Below are positions 25,745-35,592 of a DNA stretch of 64,000 bases, piece after piece. A program made the position numbers and the translations under genes. The stretch's first letter is position 1. Each line of letters begins with the position of its first letter. The notes beneath the pieces were generated by a model. It searched no databases and was not told where the DNA came from. It saw only the letters and a program-made list of their open reading frames with translations. Location of the stretch: positions 1 through 64,000 of the forward strand of contig CAZIGM010000004.1 of assembly GCA_964538675.1 (NCBI GenBank). The letters run 5' to 3'. Source of the stretch: CAZIGM01 sp964538675. GTDB lineage: Bacteria; Bacillota; Bacilli; Tepidibacillales; Tepidibacillaceae.

Positions 25745-27097
25745 CTATTCTAATTCTTTATGTATTGGATACTTCTCTAAAAATTTTGTGTTGAATTCTC
25801 CTTTTACATACGCTTCATGATCTAGTAATTTTTGATGGAAAGGAATAGTGGTATGAACGCCATCTATAATAAATTCACCTAAGGCTCTTCTCATACGAAT
25901 AATAGCTTCTTCCCTATCTTTACCCCATACAATTAACTTTGCTATCATTGAATCATAATATGGGGAAATGGTGTATCCAGAATATACTGAGCTATCTACC
26001 CTAACACCAATTCCTCCTGAAGGAAGATAAAAGTTAATTTTACCAGGAGAAGGCATGAAATTTCTTGCTGGATTTTCTGCATTTATTCTACATTCGATTG
26101 ACCAACCATTAATTTCTATATCATCTTGACTATAAGATAAATGCTTCCCAGCGGCCACTCTTATCTGTTCTTTGATAAGATCCACCCCTGTAATTTGTTC
26201 TGTTATTGGATGTTCAACTTGGATCCTTGTATTCATCTCCATAAAATAGAAATTATCATCTTCAAGCAAAAATTCAATAGTCCCTACACCATAGTAGTTA
26301 ACTGCTTTTGCAGCGTTAATTGCAGCTTCACCCATCTTTTCTCTCATTTCTTCAGTTATTGCTGGTGAAGGTGCTTCTTCTAATAATTTCTGGTGTCTTC
26401 TTTGGATAGAACAATCTCTTTCTCCTAGATGTATTACATTACCGTACTTATCTGCTATAATTTGAACTTCTATATGTCTTGGTGTTTCAAGATATTTTTC
26501 AATATATACTCTAGAATTACCGAAGGTTAATTCAGCCTCTTGACTTGCCATATTTATAGAATTAACTAACTCTTCTTTATTATGAGCTAAACGCATTCCT
26601 TTACCACCACCACCAGCCGTTGCTTTTATGATAACAGGGTAGCCTATTTCCTCTGCAAGAATCACAGCTTCATCAATATCTTCAATAATCCCATTTGACC
26701 CGGGAACTGTTGGTACTCCAGCATTAATCATTGTATCTTTAGCAGTAGCTTTATCCCCCATCTTTTGAATCGCTTCGGGAGAAGGACCTATAAATTCAAA
26801 TTGACAATTCTTGCATACCTCTGCAAATTCAGAGTTTTCTGCTAAAAAACCGTATCCAGGATGTATTGCATCTGTTCCCGTTAAATTAGCTATTGTAATA
26901 ATATTAGTAAAATTTAAATATGATTCCTTTGAAGCCTTTGGACCAATACAATAAGCCTCATCTGCTAATCTGACATGTAATGAATCCCTATCTATATCAG
27001 AATAAATAGCCACAGTGTTTATCCCTAATTCTTTACAAGCACGTATTATTCTAACTGCTATTTCTCCTCGATTGGCTATTAAAACTTTCTTGAACAT
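25745..27097 (-). CDS. accC: Acetyl-CoA carboxylase biotin carboxylase subunit
   Basis: The 450-residue protein contains the ATP-grasp motif KATAGGGGKGMRLA, the catalytic stretch EMNTRIQVEHPITEQ and the N-terminal FKKVLIANRGEIAVRI. It carboxylates biotin on AccB for malonyl-CoA synthesis. It follows accB by 20 nt. Confidence 0.97.
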   Translation of the reverse strand: MFKKVLIANRGEIAVRIIRACKELGINTVAIYSDIDRDSLHVRLADEAYCIGPKASKESYLNFTNIITIANLTGTDAIHPGYGFLAENSEFAEVCKNCQFEFIGPSPEAIQKMGDKATAKDTMINAGVPTVPGSNGIIEDIDEAVILAEEIGYPVIIKATAGGGGKGMRLAHNKEELVNSINMASQEAELTFGNSRVYIEKYLETPRHIEVQIIADKYGNVIHLGERDCSIQRRHQKLLEEAPSPAITEEMREKMGEAAINAAKAVNYYGVGTIEFLLEDDNFYFMEMNTRIQVEHPITEQITGVDLIKEQIRVAAGKHLSYSQDDIEINGWSIECRINAENPARNFMPSPGKINFYLPSGGIGVRVDSSVYSGYTISPYYDSMIAKLIVWGKDREEAIIRMRRALGEFIIDGVHTTIPFHQKLLDHEAYVKGEFNTKFLEKYPIHKELE

Positions 27098-27117
27098 CTT
27101 ATTCTCCTTCCTAATTC

Positions 27118-27567
27118 TTATTTAACTAAGAATAAAGGCTGTCCATATTCGACTAATTGACCTTCTTGAGCTAATATTTCTACTATTTCACCACTTATTT
27201 CAGCTTTAATTTCATTAAATAACTTCATAGCCTCAACGATACAAATAACAGTATTTTCATTTATTTTGTCCCCTACATTAACATATGCTTCCGAATCTGG
27301 TGATGCTGATTTATAGAAAGTACCGACCATTGGTGATTTAATCTGCGTAAAATTATTTGAGTCAATATTTTGTGGTTTGTTTTCTACTGTAACTGTATTT
27401 TCAACAATTGGTGTGTTATTTTGGACAGCAATAGAATTGGATTCTACAACTGATTCAACTTGTTTTTTTAACTTAATCTTTGTGCCTTCATATTCCAATT
27501 CAAATTCTTTAATATTTGATTCATCAATTAGATTTATTATTTCTTTCAATTCATTTATTTTAAACAA
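27118..27567 (-). CDS. accB: Acetyl-CoA carboxylase biotin carboxyl carrier protein
   Basis: The start is a TTG at 27567 with GGAGG 7 nt upstream, giving 150 residues; an in-frame upstream start lacks a ribosome site. The N-terminal FKINELKEIINLIDESN, a variable linker and a C-terminal biotinyl domain with VEAMKLFNEI (biotinylated K115) are typical. It pairs with accC; accA and accD are not in the window. Confidence 0.96.
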   Translation of the reverse strand: MFKINELKEIINLIDESNIKEFELEYEGTKIKLKKQVESVVESNSIAVQNNTPIVENTVTVENKPQNIDSNNFTQIKSPMVGTFYKSASPDSEAYVNVGDKINENTVICIVEAMKLFNEIKAEISGEIVEILAQEGQLVEYGQPLFLVK

Positions 27568-27690
27568 TTTCTTTCCTCCATTCAAAAGTATGTAACTTAT
27601 AATTTGCATAATAATTATAAAACCTTTTATGATTATACAACAAACTTAATACAATATAAAGAAAACTTGATTTTGTTAGATAAAATAAAA

Positions 27691-27714
27691 AGACCGATCA
27701 TTAGTGACCGGACT
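27691..27714 (-). terminator. Terminator of the spoIIIA operon
   Basis: On the minus strand CCGGTCA and TGATCGG (one G-T pair) form a stem with loop CTAA, followed by TCTTTTTATTTT. It lies just after the spoIIIAH stop and before accB. Confidence 0.8.
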
Positions 27715-27731
27715 GAATAAAATACTTAAAG

Positions 27732-28313
27732 CTAATTTATTGTTTTTATATGAACATTTACTGCAGGTATATCTAAACGTTCACTTACCAACTTAATAAT
27801 TTTAACAGCAGCTTCATTAGTTAATGATTTACTTTCAATAATGACATCTACACTCTCATCATTGCTAAAAACTACTACATCATTATATCCATCTGCCATA
27901 ATTAATTTCTCTAACACGTATTCTGATTCCTCTAATATTTGTAATTGCTCTATTTTATTATTAATTTCTGAGATTGCCTCTTCTGACAAATTTGTTTTCA
28001 TCATTGTAAAGTATGTATCAATCTGCTTACTCCTGTTATTATCCCTCTCCATTTTTATCCCTAGGATAAAATCGCCAGTCTCCGAACTTTCATAAATACT
28101 GTCTAAACTTTCTGCCTCTTCCATACTTATATCTTCAATCACCACATCTTCTTGACTAAGGGCTTGATTATTAATATTTTCTATATCTTCACTCCAAATA
28201 TCTGTAGAAACTAATGGTTCACTTAACAAATAGTATGCAGATAATACTATCATTACCGTTAACATCGTCAAAAGCCAAACAGTTTGCCTTGATTTTTCTT
28301 TTATTTCTCTCAT
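27732..28313 (-). CDS. spoIIIAH: Stage III sporulation protein AH
   Basis: The 193-residue protein has a single N-terminal membrane helix (about 12-30), an acidic linker and a C-terminal YscJ/FliF-like ring-forming domain ending IPAVNVHIKTIN. Mother-cell SpoIIIAH binds forespore SpoIIQ across the intermembrane space to form the feeding-tube channel. It is last of the eight-gene operon. Confidence 0.93.
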   Translation of the reverse strand: MREIKEKSRQTVWLLTMLTVMIVLSAYYLLSEPLVSTDIWSEDIENINNQALSQEDVVIEDISMEEAESLDSIYESSETGDFILGIKMERDNNRSKQIDTYFTMMKTNLSEEAISEINNKIEQLQILEESEYVLEKLIMADGYNDVVVFSNDESVDVIIESKSLTNEAAVKIIKLVSERLDIPAVNVHIKTIN

Positions 28314-28348
28314 ATTTCGACCTCCTTATTTAAAGATTTTTAAAACAA

Positions 28349-28981
28349 TTAATTTCTCTTTGGTAAAATTGCAATTTTATATGAAGGAACATCTAGAAAA
28401 CGTTGTACAGCTTCAGTAATAAGGGCTTTTATTTGTAAGTTTTCTGCTCCCTCTACAACAATAATTACTCCACGAACCTTTGGCTTTAATGTTTTTAATA
28501 TCAAGGGTTGTTCAACCTCTTCTAATTGGTATAAGACTACTTGTTCATCTCTGTCTAAATCTGTAATATCTCTAGTTCCACCCCCATCATCTCTTTCTTT
28601 AGTAACTTGTTCTGATAATTTCAAATTCTTTTCAATAACTAATTCCTCAGTGGAATCTAAATTAACAATAACGGTTGCTTCTTTAACTCCTAACATATCT
28701 GTTAATGCTTCAGTTATTTGATTTTCAAATATTTTTTCATAATCCTGCATTGATTTCGGACTAGAACTAGTTTCTATAAATCCCGAGGTTTCTTGCAAAG
28801 TCTGATCTTGGTATTCTGATTCAAACGGTGGTACTTGTTCGGTAATATTAATAAATGAAGAAAAAATCATTATAGCCATTCCAATTAGAATTAATAATAA
28901 AATCCAATAATATTTTGTTTTATTATCTTTTCCCTCACCTCCTAGTAACTGCATAAAAAAGCCTTTTTTTTCTTTAGTCAC
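28349..28981 (-). CDS. spoIIIAG: Stage III sporulation protein AG
   Basis: The 210-residue protein has one membrane helix (about 26-46) and a ring-building motif domain. KVRGVIIVVEGAENLQIKALITEAVQ is cut here to its core, KVRGVIIVVEGAE. SpoIIIAG forms large oligomeric rings in the sporulation channel. Confidence 0.93.
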   Translation of the reverse strand: MTKEKKGFFMQLLGGEGKDNKTKYYWILLLILIGMAIMIFSSFINITEQVPPFESEYQDQTLQETSGFIETSSSPKSMQDYEKIFENQITEALTDMLGVKEATVIVNLDSTEELVIEKNLKLSEQVTKERDDGGGTRDITDLDRDEQVVLYQLEEVEQPLILKTLKPKVRGVIIVVEGAENLQIKALITEAVQRFLDVPSYKIAILPKRN

Positions 28982-28994
28982 TATCTTGTCCCTC

Positions 28995-29654
28995 CTACTT
29001 CAAATCCGATTCTAAATAAACGACAATTTTTTCTTTTTCTATATCCCATTCCTTTTGTATAATTTCCTTTATGTTGTTTATCTTTTGCTTTAATTCATCA
29101 TTATCTTCATTCATATTAGAGGAAGTATTTTTATCGTCCAAAACAATTTCTTCAATCCTTACTTCCTCAACAATTCCTATTGGGGTCTTGTCATCTATGT
29201 CGTCATCACCTTTTACCATTGCATAAACAACAATTCGATCAATTTCCCAAATATTATTTTTAATCTTTGCATCTAATATTAGCTCTAGTACCAAAATATC
29301 TAATTCTTTTTCCAATAGGTCTTTTAAATTCTTTTCCATATCATTTTCTATTTGATTTATCATCTTCGCTTGATAATCAAGTTGCCCTTGTTCTTTAATG
29401 CTATCTATAGATTCAAGAACAAACATTGTATTATTCGAATTAAGTTTATCTAATTCTTTTGATAAATCATTTATAGAAAAGCTTTTCTCAAAAATCCCTA
29501 GTATTGGGGCAATAATTATGAGAATTATTAACATTCCGAGAACTATCCTTGCATATTTTTGCATATTAGAATTAGGTAACAGTAAATCGACAAATGAAGC
29601 TAATAATATAACAAAAACTATATTCTTCACCCATTCACTGATCCATTCAATCAT
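28995..29654 (-). CDS. spoIIIAF: Stage III sporulation protein AF
   Basis: The 219-residue protein begins with two membrane helices (WVKNIVFVILLASFVDLLLP and IVLGMLIILIIIAPILGIF) and continues as a charged soluble domain with a C-terminal ring-like fold. This matches SpoIIIAF of the mother-cell export-like complex. Confidence 0.92.
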   Translation of the reverse strand: MIEWISEWVKNIVFVILLASFVDLLLPNSNMQKYARIVLGMLIILIIIAPILGIFEKSFSINDLSKELDKLNSNNTMFVLESIDSIKEQGQLDYQAKMINQIENDMEKNLKDLLEKELDILVLELILDAKIKNNIWEIDRIVVYAMVKGDDDIDDKTPIGIVEEVRIEEIVLDDKNTSSNMNEDNDELKQKINNIKEIIQKEWDIEKEKIVVYLESDLK

Positions 29655-29665
29655 ACGTTCACACC

Positions 29666-30841
29666 CTACTGAATCATTGAAGAAACATTACTTGCAGATA
29701 TGATGATTGTTAATGCTAAATAAAACATTAAACTTACAGAAGCTAGTGCAGCAAAAATAAAAATTAAATTCTTTCCAATAACATTTAAAATATCAATTAT
29801 TGGATTATTACCTAAAGGCTGCATTATTGAAGCAGAAAAGCTATATATAAATGCTAAAGCTAAAATTTTTAGTGAGGGGAAAATAACTATAAGTAATAAA
29901 ATAAAGACTCCCGCTATTCCAACTGCGTTTTTTACTAATAAAGAAGCACCTATAACAGTATCACTTGCATCTGCGAACATCTTGCCAACTACAGGGACAA
30001 AGTTGCTGGTAATATATTTAGCTGTTCTTATCGTTATTCCGTCAGCTACTGAAGCCGATGCACCTTGTACAGAAACAACTCCAAGAAATACTGTAAATAA
30101 AACCCCCAAAAGTCCGATACTAATATTTCTTAAAAGTTTTGCCATTTGTGTTACTTGGTATTTTTCAGAAATTGAACTTACAATATAGAGAATACATGAC
30201 AAAAATATTAGTGGAAAAATAAACTTATATATTATAGTTCCTATAACATTTATTAAAAAAATAATTAACGGATGAAATAAAGCAGCTGAGATAAAATTAC
30301 CTGACGAAGATAGTAAAGCTAAAACTAAGGGGATTAATGCTATCATAAAATTAATCATGTCCTGAATGGCGTTTCTCGCTAGATTTAGTGCAACACTAAA
30401 ACTATTAATAGCAATTATTATTATAACCATATAAGATACATAAAACGCCACTTTACTTACAGTATTATGTTCAAATGCACTTTGAATCTGCTGAAGCAGC
30501 ACACTAAAAATGGTTAACATAATAATAGTTCCAATAAGTTTGGCATTATACAAAATTTCATAGAAAAAATATTTTAAAATACCAAGTAGAAAGGACTGAA
30601 TATTAAAGGAATTTGACGGTAATATTAGTTCAAACAGATTCTTTTGATTTTCAGGAAAAAATCCTCCATATTCATCAATTAATTCATTCCAATATTTTTC
30701 TATCTCTTGAGTGTCAGCCTGATTAAGTCCTTCAAGAATTATTTCTTCCGTTGGACTAGCTTGGACAACACCTTGATTACAGACAAGGATAATTAGAATA
30801 AATACTGCTATAAAAAGAATTGACCTATTCATTATTACCAC
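29666..30841 (-). CDS. spoIIIAE: Stage III sporulation protein AE
   Basis: The 391-residue polytopic membrane protein starts with a signal-like segment and has about eight hydrophobic helices (for example GTIIMLTIFSVLLQQIQSAF). Length and place in the operon fit SpoIIIAE, a membrane component of the channel machinery. It starts 3 nt after spoIIIAD. Confidence 0.94.
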   Translation of the reverse strand: MVIMNRSILFIAVFILIILVCNQGVVQASPTEEIILEGLNQADTQEIEKYWNELIDEYGGFFPENQKNLFELILPSNSFNIQSFLLGILKYFFYEILYNAKLIGTIIMLTIFSVLLQQIQSAFEHNTVSKVAFYVSYMVIIIIAINSFSVALNLARNAIQDMINFMIALIPLVLALLSSSGNFISAALFHPLIIFLINVIGTIIYKFIFPLIFLSCILYIVSSISEKYQVTQMAKLLRNISIGLLGVLFTVFLGVVSVQGASASVADGITIRTAKYITSNFVPVVGKMFADASDTVIGASLLVKNAVGIAGVFILLLIVIFPSLKILALAFIYSFSASIMQPLGNNPIIDILNVIGKNLIFIFAALASVSLMFYLALTIIISASNVSSMIQ

Positions 30842-30844
30842 CCT

Positions 30845-31249
30845 CTAGTTAGGTATAAATTCTATTATTGTTTCAAAAATTACACTAATAATCGGGATTG
30901 CCATAACAAGTATAAGAATTTTTCCGGCCAATTCAATTTTTGAAGCAATCGCCCCCTGATCTGCATCTCTCATGATTTGTGCGCCAAACTCCGCAATATA
31001 TGCTATGCCTATAATTTTTAATATAGTTTCAAGGTAAACCATATTAATATTCGCTTCTAAAGCCAACCTTTCTAAAACAGATATAATAATGGAAATTTTA
31101 CTCAATATAAATAAAAATATAGTTACACCAGTTAAAACAACGATAACAAAGGCAAACTGTGGATTATTGTTTTTTAATAAAATTGCCATAATTGTTGCAA
31201 TAAACCCTATCCCTACAATTTGAACAATTTCCATCTTCCCCACCTTCAA
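30845..31249 (-). CDS. spoIIIAD: Stage III sporulation protein AD
   Basis: The 134-residue protein has four hydrophobic helices, beginning IVQIVGIGFIATIMAILLK. A conserved ILKIIGIAYIAEFGAQIMRD lies in the middle. It is a membrane component of the SpoIIIA complex. Confidence 0.93.
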   Translation of the reverse strand: MKVGKMEIVQIVGIGFIATIMAILLKNNNPQFAFVIVVLTGVTIFLFILSKISIIISVLERLALEANINMVYLETILKIIGIAYIAEFGAQIMRDADQGAIASKIELAGKILILVMAIPIISVIFETIIEFIPN

Positions 31250-31270
31250 TATTAACTACACTGTTTTTTA

Positions 31271-31486
31271 TCACTTAAATAAAAATATTCTTTGTATCTC
31301 ATCAAATAAATCGCCAACATAATAAGCAACCATATATAGAATTATTACAAATCCCACAACAACAACCCAATGAGCAATATCTTCTTTTCCAACCTGTTTT
31401 AGAATTGTATGAATCATTGCCAAAATGATACCCATACCTGCAATTTGAAAGATTGTACTTGCATCAAATTCCATATATTTCACCAC
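31271..31486 (-). CDS. spoIIIAC: Stage III sporulation protein AC
   Basis: The 71-residue protein has two helices (IFQIAGMGIILAMIHTILKQ and HWVVVVGFVIILYMVAYYVG), typical of SpoIIIAC. It abuts spoIIIAB directly. Confidence 0.93.
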   Translation of the reverse strand: MVKYMEFDASTIFQIAGMGIILAMIHTILKQVGKEDIAHWVVVVGFVIILYMVAYYVGDLFDEIQRIFLFK

Positions 31487-32005
31487 CTAATAAATCAATA
31501 TAACTAATAAAATCCCTAGTAAAATTCCTAAGTTTTTACTCAATCCTTCATACGTTTTTTGTTCCTCGCGAGCAAGTATTTCCTCTGTTTCTAAATTTTT
31601 TATAGCTAATTTAATATGTTTCATTTGATCTTCTCTATCAGAACAACCCAATTGTTGTCCAAAATTGATAAGGATCTCTCTATCTTGTTTTTTTAAGGAA
31701 GTAAATTGGATATTTTTATCAATCGCCATTTCCCAACAATCAGAGGTTGAAATACCATCTAATTCACGCAAATTTTTACTCATATCTAGAAAAATATACT
31801 TTAATTTTTGTGGAATTCTTTCACCAATATGCTCCATTATTAGATTAAGTGGTACTGAACCATAGACAATTTCCGTCTCCAACATTTGCAAAGCTTGTTG
31901 TAAAATTCTAAGTTGTGCTGGTCTTTCTTTAAAATTTCTTGCTATATAGAATCCACCAAATGTTGAAGCAGTTAAAACCAAAATCGCCCCGATTAGCTTA
32001 AGCAT
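31487..32005 (-). CDS. spoIIIAB: Stage III sporulation protein AB
   Basis: The 172-residue protein has N- and C-terminal membrane helices around a cytoplasmic helical domain (RPAQLRILQQALQMLETEI), resembling GspF-like membrane platform proteins. It overlaps the spoIIIAA end by 8 nt. Confidence 0.93.
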   Translation of the reverse strand: MLKLIGAILVLTASTFGGFYIARNFKERPAQLRILQQALQMLETEIVYGSVPLNLIMEHIGERIPQKLKYIFLDMSKNLRELDGISTSDCWEMAIDKNIQFTSLKKQDREILINFGQQLGCSDREDQMKHIKLAIKNLETEEILAREEQKTYEGLSKNLGILLGILLVILIY

Positions 32006-32972
32006 AAATTTTTTCCTTACTTATTAGATTATTAAGTCGTTCATCTAAAATCTTTTCTATTAACCTAACCCTATTTCTTTTGGTCAAAATGATATATCGA
32101 GTAAATATTTCTTGTTGGATTAAGCTAGAGATACTAGGTCTTTTTATTATTTCTGAAATACTACTTCCATGAGCAGTTGCAATTACTTTAACTCCTGCAT
32201 TTCTAGCTTCAAAAATTGCACGCGTATCCTCCTGCCGCCCAATTTCGTCAACTATTATTACATCTGGGGACATTGAGCGAATCATCATCATCATTCCCTC
32301 AGCTTTTGGACAAGCATCTAAAACATCTGTCCTATATCCTATATTGTTTTGAGGTACTCCCTCTACACAACCTGCAATTTCCGATCTCTCATCTACAATA
32401 CCAACTTTATATCCTAATAAATTTTTATTTGAATCGCCTACACTAATTTGTCTAGCAATGTCTCTTAGGAGTGTTGTCTTTCCACATTGAGGAGGAGAAA
32501 TAATAAGTGTATTATGAACGCTTCTGTTATCTGAGCAATAAATATATGGAATAATTTTATTTGCTGCGCCAATAATTTGTTTGGCAACTCTAATATTAAA
32601 GCTAGAAATATCTGATATTGTTTTTACCTCTCCCTTTTCTAGGATAACTTTTCCGACAATCCCTACTCTATGTCCACCCTTAACAGTTATGTATCCTCTG
32701 CGCAACTCCTCTTCCAATCGATATATTGAATGATTACTTATTAGGTTTAATAATTTGAAGGTATCCTCCTTCGTAGAATAATAAGCTTGTTCTATATTAT
32801 AAGTTAACATACCGTTAACAGAGATAAACGCATGTTTACTCTCATATACTATCTCTAACGGTCTATCTTCTCTTATTCTTATTTCTTCAATTAAATCTAA
32901 TATATCTGTATTAATTTTTTTTATTATGTTACGAATACTTAGTGGTAATATTGCATAAATCTCTTCTTTCAA
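31998..32972 (-). CDS. spoIIIAA: Stage III sporulation protein AA (secretion-type ATPase)
   Basis: The start is a TTG at 32972 with GGGGG 8 nt upstream, giving 324 residues. The ATPase domain shows Walker A ISPPQCGKTTLLRDIAR, VGIVDERSEIAGC and Walker B DVIIVDEIGRQED, like type II/IV secretion ATPases. It powers or assembles the SpoIIIA channel in the mother cell and is the first gene of the complete AA-AH operon. Confidence 0.95.
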   Translation of the reverse strand: MKEEIYAILPLSIRNIIKKINTDILDLIEEIRIREDRPLEIVYESKHAFISVNGMLTYNIEQAYYSTKEDTFKLLNLISNHSIYRLEEELRRGYITVKGGHRVGIVGKVILEKGEVKTISDISSFNIRVAKQIIGAANKIIPYIYCSDNRSVHNTLIISPPQCGKTTLLRDIARQISVGDSNKNLLGYKVGIVDERSEIAGCVEGVPQNNIGYRTDVLDACPKAEGMMMMIRSMSPDVIIVDEIGRQEDTRAIFEARNAGVKVIATAHGSSISEIIKRPSISSLIQQEIFTRYIILTKRNRVRLIEKILDERLNNLISKEKIYA

Positions 32973-33107
32973 TTGAGCAACCCCCTTGCACAAAATAATA
33001 TTAAATCATCATTAATACATATGCCTGCTTGACCAATTTATGCTAAAAAGAAGAGGTGTGCTAACCTAAATATGCTATAGGATAATTTCATAAATAAAGA
33101 GCATAAT

Positions 33108-33393
33108 AAAGTTGAACTTTATTCAGATGGAGTTTTTCACCTAAAGGTATAAGGGCAACTAAGACTTACGCTACGTTTAAACTTGCGTAAATCAAGTTTT
33201 CTTTAACTCCACCTGAATTCTAGCACTCAAGAGTACAGGTGACACTAAGACACTAAAGTGTCTAGTCGTCCTATGTGAAACTTATCCTAAATTCGTTCTC
33301 CCCACTTAACATAGCACGACTCAATGCTTTAGCATTATAGCGTGACTTGCACACTTTGTGTGTAAGTGGGAGTCTTATCATATCTGGATAAAA
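33108..33393. repeat. Intergenic repeat family A, copy A2
   Basis: This 286-bp copy runs from AAAGTTGAACTTTATTCAGA to TATCATATCTGGATAAA in the 457-bp gap between the divergent spoIIIAA and CD1247-type genes. It contains the small hairpins GACACTAAAGTGTC and AATGCTTTAGCATT and the module ACTTATCCTAAATTC. The remaining 135 bp next to spoIIIAA probably holds that operon's promoter; no site was assigned. Confidence 0.88.
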
Positions 33394-33429
33394 GTTAAGA
33401 TTAATGGATTTAATGTAGGAGGAAAAAAA

Positions 33430-33864
33430 ATGGAAATAGTTCAACAAAAAATAGCCCATTTGAAAGGGCTAGCAGAAGGTTTAGACATGTACGGAAGTAA
33501 AGATGGAAGACTTTATACTGAAATAATTGATATAATATCGGATCTAGACGATAACTTACAGCATATTGATAAGCGTATTACTGAATTACAAGACTACGTA
33601 GATGCTATCGATTTGGATTTAAATGATATAGAAAAAGAATGTTACCCAGAAGATTTTCTTGATTATGATTTGAATGAAGAAGAAAATATATATAATGATT
33701 TAGAAACAGAAGATAGTAATTTTTTTCAAGTACAATGTCCAAACTGTCAAGACATAGTATCAGTTGACTATAATATATTTAATGAAAATGAAGTTGAGAA
33801 AATATATTGCCCAATTTGTAATGAAGAAATAATTATGAATATTGATGTAATTAATGAAGAATGA
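33430..33864 (+). CDS. CD1247 N-terminal domain protein with C-terminal zinc ribbon
   Basis: From ATG 33430 (AGGAGG 8 nt upstream) the protein has 144 residues. The N-terminal part is helical (VQQKIAHLKGLAEGLDMY), the middle is very acidic, and the end carries paired C-x2-C motifs (CPNCQ and CPICNE) forming a zinc ribbon. It fits the small clostridial family named after CD1247, which lies near spoIIIA and efp in several genomes. Function is unknown. Confidence 0.8.
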   Translation: MEIVQQKIAHLKGLAEGLDMYGSKDGRLYTEIIDIISDLDDNLQHIDKRITELQDYVDAIDLDLNDIEKECYPEDFLDYDLNEEENIYNDLETEDSNFFQVQCPNCQDIVSVDYNIFNENEVEKIYCPICNEEIIMNIDVINEE

Positions 33865-33869
33865 AAAGA

Positions 33870-33892
33870 CCCCACTTCTACACAAAGTGGGG
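33870..33892. terminator. Bidirectional terminator between convergent genes
   Basis: CCCCACTT and AAGTGGGG form an 8-bp stem between the CD1247-type gene (+) and efp (-). The minus-strand side is followed by TCTTTTC; the plus-strand side has no clear T run. Confidence 0.8.
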
Positions 33893-33917
33893 CAGTTCTA
33901 TTGAAATATGTATTTTT

Positions 33918-34475
33918 TTATGCTCTTGATACATATGCTTCATCACGTGTATCAATAATTAACTTATCACCTGTATTTATAAATAAAGGTACTTGAACAG
34001 ATAACCCTGTTTCTAACGTTGCCGACTTTGTTGCTCCTTGTGCAGTATCACCTTTTACACTTGGTTCGGTTTCAGTAACCTCCAAAATAACAGTATTAGG
34101 TAATTGGATACCAATAATCTCGCCGTTATAGTCAACAATAGATACATTCATATTCTCTATTAAAAACTTAACTTCTTTTTCCAAGCGACTAACTGGTAAA
34201 TTAATTTGATCATAGGATTGTGTATCCATAAAAGTATACTCGTCACCACTATTATATAAATACTGCATCTCCTTAGTTTCAATGCGAGCCTTTGGTATCT
34301 TCTCCCCGGCACGAAATGTCCTTTCTTGAACAGATCCATTTCTCATATTTCTTAATTTAGAACGTACAAATGCTGCCCCTTTACCTGGTTTAACGTGTTG
34401 AAATTCCATAATCTGATAGATATCTCCATCAACTTCTATTGTCAAACCTGTGCGAAAATCACTAGTAGATACCAA
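33918..34475 (-). CDS. efp: Translation elongation factor P
   Basis: The 185-residue three-domain protein has the tip loop KPGKGAAFVRSKLRN, with K32 the usual modification position, and the C-terminal VQVPLFINTGDKLIIDTRD. EF-P rescues ribosomes stalled at polyproline. It is next to pepP, a common Firmicute pairing. Confidence 0.97.
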   Translation of the reverse strand: MVSTSDFRTGLTIEVDGDIYQIMEFQHVKPGKGAAFVRSKLRNMRNGSVQERTFRAGEKIPKARIETKEMQYLYNSGDEYTFMDTQSYDQINLPVSRLEKEVKFLIENMNVSIVDYNGEIIGIQLPNTVILEVTETEPSVKGDTAQGATKSATLETGLSVQVPLFINTGDKLIIDTRDEAYVSRA

Positions 34476-34510
34476 TGTAAAACCCCCTATAAGATATATT
34501 ATTATTACGA

Positions 34511-35581
34511 TTAATCTATAATTATCAAATCTTTATTTGACTTAGTTAATATCTCTCTACCTGCTTCTGTAATTAAAACATCATCTTCTATCCGAACACC
34601 ACCGAAATCAGGTATATAAATTCCTGGCTCAACAGTTACAATCATTCCTGGCGCTAATACAGTGTCACTTCTAGGGGTAACAGTCGGTCCCTCATGTACA
34701 TCCAATCCTATTCCATGTCCAGTACCATGGCCAAAATATTCACCATAACCATATTTATTGATAATATCTCTAGTCAAAGCGTCTGCTTCTTTACCTGTCA
34801 TTCCTGCTTTGATATGGTTTACTCCTTCTAATTGAGCTTCAAGAACAATCTCATATATCTCTCTTTGTTTCTCACTTGGTTTACCTACAACCACTGTCCT
34901 AGTCATATCAGAAGCATAACCATTATAATACGCCCCAAAGTCCATTGTTACAAAATCTCCTAATTTGATTTCCTTATCAGAAGCGGCACCATGTGGTAAA
35001 GAAGAACGATAACCTGAAGCCACAATTGTTGGAAAAGAAATACCACTTGCACCAAGTTCCCTCATCTTATATTCCAGTGCAAGGCTTATATCTTTTTCCT
35101 TAATATTAGGTTTAATAATATTTAAAATATATGAAAAAGCTTCATCAGCAATTTCCGTAGCCTTTTTTACAAGATTAATTTCATCATTATCTTTAATCAA
35201 ACGAAGATTTTCTATTATTTGAGAAAGTGGTACTAATTCCACGTTAGAATATTTATCAGTAAATTGTTTATATAAAGAAAATGTAACAAAATCCTGTTCA
35301 AATCCTAATTTATTTATACCATTATTAATTAACAGCTCTGCAATAGTATCATTAATTGAGGCTTCATGTTTAATTATTTCATAACCAACTGCTTCATTAT
35401 TAGCCTGTTCGATATAACGAAAATCTGTTACAAACATTGCTTTATCCATTGTAATCAGTGCATATCCTGAACTACCAGTAAAGCCTGTTATGTATCTTCT
35501 ATTAATATCACTTGTTACTATTATTGCATCAATTTTCTTCTCTGCTATAACTTCTCTTACTTTATCTAACCTATTATTCAT
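34511..35581 (-). CDS. pepP: Xaa-Pro aminopeptidase (M24B)
   Basis: From ATG 35581 (GAGGAG upstream) the protein has 356 residues. It has a creatinase-like N-terminal domain and a pita-bread catalytic domain with metal ligands in MDFGAYYNGYASDMTRT, GHGTGHGIGLDVHEGP, TVEPGIYIP and GGVRIEDD. It is YqhT-like and cleaves N-terminal residues preceding proline. It lies between aroQ and efp. Confidence 0.93.
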   Translation of the reverse strand: MNNRLDKVREVIAEKKIDAIIVTSDINRRYITGFTGSSGYALITMDKAMFVTDFRYIEQANNEAVGYEIIKHEASINDTIAELLINNGINKLGFEQDFVTFSLYKQFTDKYSNVELVPLSQIIENLRLIKDNDEINLVKKATEIADEAFSYILNIIKPNIKEKDISLALEYKMRELGASGISFPTIVASGYRSSLPHGAASDKEIKLGDFVTMDFGAYYNGYASDMTRTVVVGKPSEKQREIYEIVLEAQLEGVNHIKAGMTGKEADALTRDIINKYGYGEYFGHGTGHGIGLDVHEGPTVTPRSDTVLAPGMIVTVEPGIYIPDFGGVRIEDDVLITEAGREILTKSNKDLIIID

Positions 35582-35592
35582 TAAATCACTCC

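Noticed and set aside
33271..33459. 62-codon open frame on the minus strand
   Set aside because: It runs across repeat A2 and into the real gene on the other strand.
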